Shown: positions 55,301-64,000 of the stretch, piece by piece
How the letters are laid out: each line of letters opens with the position of its first letter
How positions within the stretch are numbered: the first letter of the stretch is position 1
Origin: Sthenelais limicola
Lineage: Eukaryota; Annelida; Polychaeta; Phyllodocida; Sigalionidae
Assembly (NCBI GenBank): GCA_942159475.1
Contig: OW804094.1
Coordinates: 12,553,262-12,617,261, forward strand
Length of the DNA: 64,000 nucleotides
Reading direction: 5' to 3'
Notes under the pieces: model-generated
What the model saw: only the letters and a program-made list of their open reading frames with translations
Databases searched by the model: none
Told to the model about the DNA's origin: nothing
Program-made: the position numbers and the translations under genes

Positions 55301-58300
55301 TCCATTTTGTTTGCCTCCTGACATTTATGCACTTTCTATGATACATTCCCCATGGACGATTTTGTGAATTTTGTGAATGACGTCTTGCTCCTTTACTGTC
55401 TCTGGAAACATAGGCAATAATTGGATAATGTGCAATAAATCAACAACAAAAAAGTTTCTGGATCACACCAAATCATCACATTCCCTTTCATTAATTGTCT
55501 ATAAAATATAGTTCATAGATATTGTATTTACTAGAAACATACCTGGATCTGAATCAGGTGGGATGTCTGCAAGTATCCTGTTCCTTATTACGACTTTGGC
55601 CGGGACTGCAAATAGAACAAATTCTGATAGAATAATAGTGCCACATAGTTTATTTTTGTTTGTATGGATATAGCAGTATATATAATGATGATTGATAAGA
55701 GCCCCTGCTGGAGCACAAAGTATATAGGAACATTGTGCTAGCATGAGACTTTGAGTCGCATGAGTAGCATATATATGGCAACTGTCAATAGATATATCCT
55801 AACCTTTAATAATCACTAAAATAATAGTACATTATCATACAAACTAAAACAACACATAAACCTGAATAGTGCAAGTCTTTTCACTAAGTGTACGTGGAAA
55901 TTAGTAAGAATTACCTTCAGGTTTTTTCTCTTTGTATAACGTTGATTTACTGAATCGCCGCACTGTGTAGTTTTTCTGGACCCCAGCAGGCTGGTCAGTT
56001 TTTGTGACGGCAGGCTGAAGGTGCGTGGAGGGGGACTGAGGTTTGATCTTGGGCGGCGGAACTGGCTGGGCTGCCGACATACCTATTCCAACCTGCTGAT
56101 GTTGGCGTTCCTGGTCGGGACGATTTGTCATGGCCCGCGATGGTTCTGGTAAAGTAATTACAACATATGTTCAGCAAATTAACACTGATTTCCCTGAATT
56201 GACTTGTAGGCACAATAACTTCAATGATACACATTCTTTGAAATCAGCACTGGAAGACTGACACTATTATATTCCTCGACTCTGTTGCATAGCTAATTTA
56301 TATCCCATCGAATTTAAAAGTATAACATCAAATGTAACCAGATTGTTATATATTTTAGTATATTATGTAATTACACAATGAGTATAAACCAAATATTATT
56401 TTTGCATATAGGAGGCCTGTATCTGCCTGTCTGAAACTTCTGAAACTAGACCACACACAGATAGGAGCTACAGTAACGGTATACACATACATGTGTTTGA
56501 GAAATTAAAATGTTAGGGTAAGACACAGCACAACAAATTAACCTTCTTTTTGACGAGTCTGGTACTTCAGTGCATATTTTTTTTTCCATGCCGGAGAAGA
56601 CTCCTCACGTTTCGGCACATATGTTGGAGGTTGTTTATTTGCTGGAAAAGTTAAACAATATACACATGAAAGACAGTTTGCTTGCTTCATCATACATCAT
56701 GTACAAAATTCATATTTATTCAAATTTAATGGAAATAATGAGCAATTAGAATGTACGGACATACCTTTTCGTGCAGGTGATTCCCCATGATCAAGTGACT
56801 GTACCCCTAAATCGTCCTCTGATTCTGAGTTTGACTGTCTTCCTGTTAAATATCAGTAAATAAATGTATGTACATATTACATACACCAAACACATATCAC
56901 TCGCTGTAACTTTTCAGAAATTGCAGACCCTGCGGTGTCGGAAATAATAATTGTTTCAAAAGAAAGTGATTGGCCGATCAGAAGGACACACATATTTAGA
57001 CAAATCAACATGTCTCACTTTTTGTAACAAGCGATGAGGCACCAAAAAGTTTCTGACGTGATTTGTTGTGGCGTCTTGATTTAATGGTACGTGAGTCTTC
57101 CTCACTTTTGTCAGAACTCCCTCCATCAGATGTACTACGATCCGATTTTCCCTTTACCCAATCTTCGTCCAAATCGTTATCATCACCATCATCACCATCA
57201 TCGTCATCATCATCATTTTCGCTAGACTGTTCAGATTCAGAATCACTATCGATGGTTAGGCACGAATCGTCCTTCTTATTGATGCGTATATGAGAGCTAT
57301 CTGGAAGTGTTGACATTAACATTATATTATGATAGTCCATTACATTTTGGGAATTGGATTTACTGGGTTTTTTTCAATATGTACAATAAACTCGCATCTA
57401 ATATAGTTGCCTATACGGGACCCAGGCATGGTGGGTTGGACAGTGTTCCAGGAGGTGACATTTCTTTATCTCCCTCTCTCTCTCCTATTAACTTTCATAC
57501 AGTTTGTCATCAATGAGATGTGCGTAAATGAATATATAATGAATATATAAGGTAATAAATGTCCCGATGCCAGTACCACTGGTTTATAGATAGGTCACTG
57601 ATAGTTCTGCCATTAATTAGCCTAGCCCCGCACCGACACAGTCCCGATCTGGTAAACAACAAAAATAGCTTACTTTTCCAAACAACTTCTCCCCCTTTCT
57701 GTCACAGGGTCCCTCCTTTTGATTATCATTGTTATGATTAAATGGGTGTAATATACACCATTCAGTGTGTTCTTCAGTTGTCTCGGACTGATTCAGACTA
57801 ATTGATTACATCATGCATTAGTCCTTCTGCAAACACCGGTCCCAAGGATGGCCTTATCTCTCAATCACCAGGTGGTCCATTTTCAGTAATGTCTTAACAC
57901 AAGTAGGGGAGAGAACGTGCAATATGCAGAAGAAATATACAGTCTGCACACTATAATAAAAGTTTAATTTTAAATGCACATATCAATTTCAATTCATGAA
58001 ATACAACATTCAGAAAAGAAATAAGGCTTTTTAAAATCAATCAAGTCGCAAACAGATCATTGATGAAACATGTGGTTGTGGTCATGCCTATTGATCACCT
58101 CGATAAATCGCGGATAGAAGCTATACTGTTATGTAATTACATGCCCCTTCTCCTCTTAGCCCCCATCCTCTGACTCAAGATTAGTCCATGAGCCGGCATG
58201 GACCATCACTCCACAGAGACTGAGCCGTAGTGTGGGACTGTACTAGAGTCTAACTCAAGCTGGAAGGGAGATACATTTGTTTCAGTCGGGCATCGACTTA

Positions 58301-61300
58301 TGTGCTTTCTTCTGCCCCTTATAAGGTTTATTGATACAGTTTATTGTATTTTGAATGGCATGGCAGGCCAAAATTTGTCTATTATGTCCTGACTAAATGA
58401 TTAGCCAATCACAAAGAAGGAAACCCACCCAAAACTTAACAAAAAAGAGCAGAGGGATGGATGCGGATAAATTGGTCATGCCAACACATGAAGCAAGGGG
58501 AGAAGACAGACTGCAAAATGATGATAAGGGTTACCAGAATCGACAGAGGGTGCAGGGCTAGCTACCCCACCCATGATCAAGCTTTGGCAAATCTTTATAT
58601 TACAAAAATACCATGTTGCAGAATATCTTGGGTTTTTTTTACCTTTGCTGATAATACTAACCGATTGTCTGAGTCACATACATGAAGGATCGGTTGGTAA
58701 CATACAATGTACTGTCAAAACGATTAACTTACTGTGGCGCTTTGATAATGTTGCTGCATTTTTCTTTTTCTCCTTGAGGTGGGCAGCCCGATCTTTTTGT
58801 GCCTGCAACTTTCGGTAGCGCATATTATCTACCGTGTTCCTCTCGTCCAGCTGAGAATCTTGCATTGGGCTCAGTATTGTGCCTGGCACGGCTGCAATAA
58901 ATACTCAGAATGAAGATATGGATATCCATTAAATGAAAACAAAACACAAGTATCACAGAATCAGGTGTATAGTAACAAATATGTAACAAGTCTACATACG
59001 TCCAATCAATTCTGGGCCATGAAAATCCAGGCACATTTGTTCTGAAGCTGTCAACTGTGGTTTTATCCCTCCAGCTGCCCCAGACTTTTCAAATTTATCT
59101 TCCAATAGATTATGCTGGAAATGAAATACACGGGTAGCTTAGGAATGACACAATATCTCTGCTTAACAAAAAAGTGAAATCCGCCAAATTAAGATGTCAA
59201 CAGCCGATTATAATAGTAATAGTATAGTACCTTCCGCTTACACACACTCTTGTGTTTTTTCATTTTTTCATACACGTCAAATAGACTTCTGTTCCTCCCT
59301 CCCACTTTGTTCACAGCTTCTGCAACTTTCTTGTACGCCACCCTGTACATAACCTCTCGCTTGTCTTTAGCCTGATCCGTCCGCTCATTCACAAGTATGG
59401 ACCTACCGGAGTGAGATGCATACATTTACAACAGAGAATCGATGATAGTATTTTTGCAATTGAAGTTATCTAGGTGGCATTTTCACACTGAGCCACGTAA
59501 ATATTCATGTCTCATATCCAGGTCCTTACTAGAGAGACATAGTATACTTACTAGAGAGAGGGAAGGAGAGGAGGAAGAGAGAAGAGAGTGGAGATGAGAC
59601 AGAAATGTATTTGTTTATTAGTAGGTCAGCCTAGGTAATGATATTTTCACTTGAATTGAGTAAAGGGAAGGAGGCAGTTATGTATGTATCTATGTATAGG
59701 TGTAACATGTATGTGTGTAGTTATATATATGTACACGTGTATGTGTGTACATGTGTGTACATGTGTTTACATGTGTGTATACATATATGAGTAATTTCCA
59801 CCAATTGCTCGACATATGGCTATGATATAGATTCTTGCATTTTTAACATATAACAAGAAATCTTGGTCTGGAGGCATTGCAATCAATTCTGTCAAGTTTC
59901 CCGAGGAAAAATAAATCAGAAATACCCCCCTTTTACATTATAAAGGGAAAACAACACTGTTATATTGCCTAAACATTAAAAATCTTACCGATTGTGTGTA
60001 AAGAAAAGAAAATATGTCAAATCAGTGTTACATGTTTAATCAAATTTTATATCATGGCCCTAGCTAGCTACCGAATAATTAGAAAAACAATATATTTGTG
60101 ATAATCACTTGGTTGATTTGCAATGCAAAAATGTCTAGGGAAGTCTGTATGTCACCATAACTTGCCTATTTAAACCTAGAATAAAAATAGATTTGAAACT
60201 CAAAGATGGGTAAAGTAGAAATGTTTTCGACAGGTTACAATGTATTCTCCCATAGAATAATGAATGAAGTTGAATATCATAATTTTCTTCGGAATTAGAA
60301 CATATAATATATATATGGGAAGGTTTTATGCCACCGCAAAGTGTCAGACATTTTAGTTAATATAAAATAAAATATTAAAATAAAATATTAAACCGTCACA
60401 TTATCCTCCTGCAGGATGTCACCGAAGGAGGTGCTGGAGGGGTACTCCCTCCAGTGCCTCATCCAGTACCCCCTCCAGTACCCCCTACCTTCTCCTGTAC
60501 CTCCTCCAGTACCCCCTCCACCAGTATACTCCTCCAATGCATCCTTGGGTACCCCTTACAATACATCCTTCAGTACCCCCTCCTGTACTACGTCCAGTAC
60601 TTGCTCTAGTCCCTCCTATGCTTGTACTACCTCCATTACCACCTCTTCTTGTGCCTCCTCCAGTACTTCAGCCAGTACCTGTCCTTGTACTGACCCTCAC
60701 CACCTCCCGTACCTCATCCAATACCTGCCCCTGTGGCTTACCCCTGTGCCTGCTCCATCCAGTACCTCCTCCTCTATCTCCTCGATTACCTATGTCTACA
60801 GCTATGACTAACGCCATATAAAATTGCATTGTTTTACATGCAGGAACATGTAAGTATAAATTTATACACAAACATATGCATATTTATACATATAATTATT
60901 ATGCATATTACCTATATAATATATCTACGTATATACCGATACACACCTGCATGTGTACATACATACACACCTGTGTACATACACACATACTGATTACTGT
61001 ATATGTATATTGTATGCACGTATATAATTGAATACATAATACATGTATTATACATGTATACATAATATTTTGATATCTGAATTCATAACTATATGATACT
61101 GTTTCTATGTCTTATAATGAAACACATTAGTTAGGAGTATTCTTTAAGCTTGAAGTGAATAAACCATTCAGTCAAAGTATTTAAGGGACAGGGAAAGAGA
61201 GAAGAGGAGGAAGGGGGGAAAAGAGAGGAAAGAGATGGCACAGGGAGGGATTGCATAGAAGGAAAAACAGGGCGGGAGAGAGGGAAGAGAGATCGTCATT

Positions 61301-62337
61301 GATTATGGTAAAGTTAATCGCAACTATACTATCTAACATATACTCAAAATAAAATGATTTCCAAAAAGAAACACCTTGCATGATTTCGAACCTATACTTA
61401 TTATTTAAAACTAATTTAATTAAATACCTGTGACTTTGAGACAATGATATATGTCTATCATATTATGAAAAAGAAATTACGATATGAATAGACTTATTTA
61501 TTAAAATTAGCAAACATGCGAATAAATCACTTTAACCTTCATTTGGCCAATTTCCTATACCTCAGTTAATTTCCAGAGATAACCTTACCAATGTATCTAG
61601 TTCCTGATGTAATGCTTCTGATTCAAATCTATTTGAAAAATGAACATCAATTTTTTGAAGTGATAAGGGCATAGGGAGCAAGACAAAACATATGGTACTT
61701 CAGCCACCAACCCTTGAACTGTCTAGAATAATTGAACTGTCTAGAATAACGCATATGCGACAATTTCACTATAAAGCCATTAAAAGGGGGGAGGGGCGGG
61801 GGGAGGATATATAGTAATATGGTAATTCAGGAAACCTTAACGTGATAGAACTTGAATGGATGGCATGGGGGCCTGCTACACCCACACCCTCCCCCAACAA
61901 ACATATGTCCTATATCGTATTCAGGTTACATAAATTCATCAGACAGAATATAGGAGTCATGTAATGAAATATAGCGAAGCAAGACAAATGTAGTTGACCC
62001 CCCCCCCCCCTCCCCTACCCATACCCACCCACCCTACTCACCCCCTACCCCCTGGTACCCCCGCCACCACACACACACCTAGGGAAGAGAACTCGCTTGT
62101 ATACCTATAGGCGCTAAGTAGACAGAGGGTGCAAATCTCATTGTTAGGAATTATAAAATGTATTGGTGAGAAATGACTGTATTTACCGATATTCTTTTCC
62201 TGCCAAGTACATCTCGCATGTCTCCGCATTGGTCCAGTTCTGCGAGCGGTAACCAATAGGTTTTGACTGCTCAACAGGGTCGTGCTCTCTCAACCACAGT
62301 GGTATGTGTCTGTTGCCCCTCGCATTCCGTTGGGAAC
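52341..62337 (-). CDS. Myb/SANT-like Harbinger partner protein, 12 exons, 5' incomplete
   Basis: Exons in coding order: 62337-62187, 59402-59231, 59114-59000, 58891-58733, 57300-57019, 56842-56765, 56641-56543, 56145-55915, 55605-55543, 54598-54506, 54132-54046 and 53821-52341. All junctions are GT/AG and every phase agrees, giving about 1000 residues. Residues about 28-107 form a Myb/SANT-like domain (NWTNAETCEMYLAGKEYR, VAYKKVAEAVNKVGGRNRSL, YEKMKKHKSVCKRK). Next come LTASEQMCLDF, a Lys/Glu/Ala helix (MRYRKLQAQKDRAAHLKEKK), an acidic run (DDDDDDGDDGDD) and a Pro/Ser-rich part. The last exon encodes a coiled coil of about 160 residues and a disordered tail. The first visible exon opens after a splice acceptor in phase 2, so the start lies further upstream, perhaps in or beyond the N gap. 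Such proteins bind DNA and the Harbinger nuclease. It converges on the transposase gene 2 kb away. It is far larger than NAIF1 (about 330 residues). Confidence 0.88.
57301..58732 (-). other. Intron of the Myb-like gene
   Basis: The longest intron in the middle of the gene. I see no exon with compatible phase in it and no A-E element. Confidence 0.6.
60415..60790 (+). repeat. Degenerate CTCCAGTACC-type 12-bp repeat
   Basis: GTACC(C/T)CCTCCA recurs with drift for about 375 bp. Open frames here read Pro/Val- or Ser/Thr/Cys-rich low complexity and are by-products of the repeat. Confidence 0.8.
61999..62075 (+). repeat. C-rich tract
   Basis: A run of about 14 C is followed by CCCTACCCATACCCACCCAC-type repeats. 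The G-rich - strand could form a quadruplex. Confidence 0.8.
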
Positions 62338-62373
62338 CTAAAGAAACAATTGCAACACATGGTCATATACATC

Positions 62374-62402
62374 TATGTATGTATGTATGTATGTATGTAT
62401 GT
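62374..62402 (+). repeat. (TATG)n microsatellite
   Basis: About seven perfect TATG units, 36 bp upstream of the first visible exon of the Myb-like gene. Confidence 0.95.
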
Positions 62403-62670
62403 TACAGATACAAACTTGTATGTCAGATTTATTGTAGGTATCAATACATCTGAAATGCCGCAATGGACTCACTAACACAATAAATATGTTTATATTGGCA
62501 CGTGAAGCATATTACACATTACGAAAAATGTTGTATAGGTATATTTTAAGCAGACTCTTTCACCCTATTGTTCCCTCTGTTCCCTATTGTTCTTTACTGC
62601 AAGCCCTCTTTCTAGTACTACTACTACTATCTACTCTGTCCCTAATACACCCCCCTTTTTTTTCTCTGTC

Positions 62671-62870
62671 NNNNNNNNNNNNNNNNNNNNNNNNNNNNNN
62701 NNNNNNNNNNNNNNNNNNNNNNNNNNNNNNNNNNNNNNNNNNNNNNNNNNNNNNNNNNNNNNNNNNNNNNNNNNNNNNNNNNNNNNNNNNNNNNNNNNNN
62801 NNNNNNNNNNNNNNNNNNNNNNNNNNNNNNNNNNNNNNNNNNNNNNNNNNNNNNNNNNNNNNNNNNNNNN
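62671..62870. other. Assembly gap (200 N)
   Basis: Exactly 200 unknown bases. Frames that run through it have no meaning. Sequence on the two sides need not be contiguous. Confidence 0.99.
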
Positions 62871-63560
62871 ACCGGGCTCCAAGTGCCGAATTGAGTTATA
62901 AAAACGGTTCGAAATGTAATTCTATTAGCGGAATCGGACATAGGAGATTGAGGATTTATTTGGAATTTCGGCGAAAGATTTTTAGGTCTGTACAAGCTAA
63001 GTGGTGGTCATATAGGCTATCTTTTAAAATGGCTTCCTTATGATGTAGCCTACCAAGTCGGGGGGACATTTCCCACCATATGGACTTTAGGCCTACCAAT
63101 TTTAAAAAATCTTTCACTGATTATATGTAGTCTAGGGGACTTTTCCCACCATATGGACGAAAAGATTTTAAAATCATTTTGATATTTAGTGTTTTTAGAG
63201 TTGTCATAGGCCTATATGGATTTCACTGTAAATCCTATGTCGTAAATATTTTTGCAAAATATTTTCCATGAGACGTTGATATTTATCTATTTCGTTTTAT
63301 TTTAAATATTGATTTTATGAATTATTTACTATATACTTTTTTTTTTACTCTTCCTTGACGCAATGTGACCCCCGCGCTTTTTTGCAAAAAAAATCCAAAG
63401 GCTTCCCGAAAAATTTGGACTGTCATGCCGCCATTAAAGGTCAAACCTTAAGTTTTGACCTTAAGTCTACGGCTCCCCTACCTGCTGCCTCAAAACTAGA
63501 CTTTTCATCAAAGGTCGGACCTCTTTAAGTACTCTCAAAAACTGGCTATAAATTGTATGA
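62871..63560. other. Unique-looking spacer after the gap
   Basis: GGGGAC.TTTCCCACCATATGGAC is present twice (about 63060 and 63136). No coding frame seen. Confidence 0.4.
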
Positions 63561-63564
63561 ATTA

Positions 63565-64000
63565 GGTACAATATTTTGACTTTACGATCGACTGACTTTG
63601 AGATCAAATTTTGTGACTTTACGATTGACTAGTTTGACTTTACAATGGACTTTTCTGACTTTACGATTGGCTCTTCTGACTTTATGATTGACTATTTCGA
63701 CTTAACAATTGACAATTTCAATTTACGATGAACTTTTCTGACTTAACAATAGACTATTCTGACTCGACGATTGACTATTTTGACTTACGATTGACTATTT
63801 TACTTTACGATTGACTTTTCTGACTTACTATTGACTATTTCCATTCTATGATTGACTATTTTGACATTACGATTGATTATTTTGACTTTTCGATTGACAT
63901 TTCTGACTTAACAATTGACTATTTTGACTTAACAATTGACCATTTCAACTTTACAATAGACTTTTCTGACTTTACAATAGATTATTCTGACTACGATTGA
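63565..64000 (+). repeat. Degenerate 20-22-bp tandem repeat reaching the window edge
   Basis: The unit approximates TTTTGACTTTACGATTGACTA, with more than 18 imperfect copies. It continues beyond the window. Variation among units is high, so this is an older array than the 30-bp minisatellite. Confidence 0.9.

Larger units (their letters stand above)
59403..62186 (-). other. First visible intron of the Myb-like gene, rich in simple sequence
   Basis: Contains GA-rich tracts (59549-59600 and 61181-61290), TG/TA-rich repeats (59690-59790 and 60860-61070), a degenerate CTCCAGTACC array (60415-60790), a G-rich tract (61780-61808) and a C-rich tract (61999-62075). The phases of the flanking exons join directly (CG|G = Arg), so no exon is required here. 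Confidence 0.65.

Noticed and set aside
60416..60821. Proline/serine-rich frames of 94-131 codons
   Set aside because: They are translations of a degenerate 12-bp repeat inside an intron.
62486..63043. 185-codon frame through the N run
   Set aside because: Its middle is unknown bases. The two sides have no matching coding character.
1..64000. tRNA, rRNA or spliceosomal RNA genes
   Set aside because: I looked for the tRNA B-box (GGTTCRANYCC) and other obvious RNA gene sequences by eye and found none convincing. A covariance search would be decisive.

Overview
The window is eukaryotic nuclear DNA. Its genes have many small exons bounded by GT/AG introns, long AT-rich spacers and a dense load of short DNA transposons. 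A 183-bp SINE-like insertion with a GAGTGAGTGAGTGAG head and a TTTACGCC core recalls repeats I associate with molluscs, so a marine mollusc is my best guess; a related marine invertebrate is not excluded. A 200-base run of N at 62671-62870 marks an assembly gap.

Region 1 (1-3300) is spacer followed by a minisatellite of about 71 copies of a 30-bp unit, ending in a 600-bp (20-unit) higher-order duplication. Its long open frames on both strands follow from the unit length being divisible by three; I do not call them genes. Two diverged inverted single copies of the unit lie just downstream.

Region 2 (3300-43000) is a nest of non-autonomous DNA transposons with no credible host gene. I distinguish: family A (about 230 bp, ends GGGTCAG.../...CTGACCC, about 40 copies); family B (about 350 bp, ends ATAGGGGA.TTGCAT); family C (ends CAGTGGAACC, TA target duplications, Tigger/pogo-like); family D (about 210 bp, ends CAGTCTAGGC, 4-bp target duplications); family E (about 400 bp, ends GTGATGTGTTCCAGG). 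They are inserted into one another and give a relative order of insertion. Two larger elements stand out. One, 17333-20723, has family-A-like ends, a 4-bp target duplication proven by an empty site in the same window, and about twelve copies of ATGATGGGCGTTTG. The other, 22315-26063, is a foldback element whose arms of about 880 bp are each built from four repeats of about 180 bp.

Region 3 (43000-64000) holds two convergent multi-exon genes that form a PIF/Harbinger-type pair. On the + strand (45624-50346) an apparently intact 8-exon gene encodes a HARBI1-like DDE nuclease of about 410 residues. On the - strand (62337 down to 52341) a 12-exon gene, incomplete at its 5' end, encodes a protein of about 1000 residues with an N-terminal Myb/SANT-like domain, an acidic disordered middle and a C-terminal coiled coil. 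In known Harbinger systems the Myb-like protein binds the transposase, helps bring it to the nucleus and contacts DNA. Intact reading frames with matching intron phases in both partners suggest either a very large Harbinger element or a co-opted pair like HARBI1/NAIF1. The sequence alone does not decide between these.
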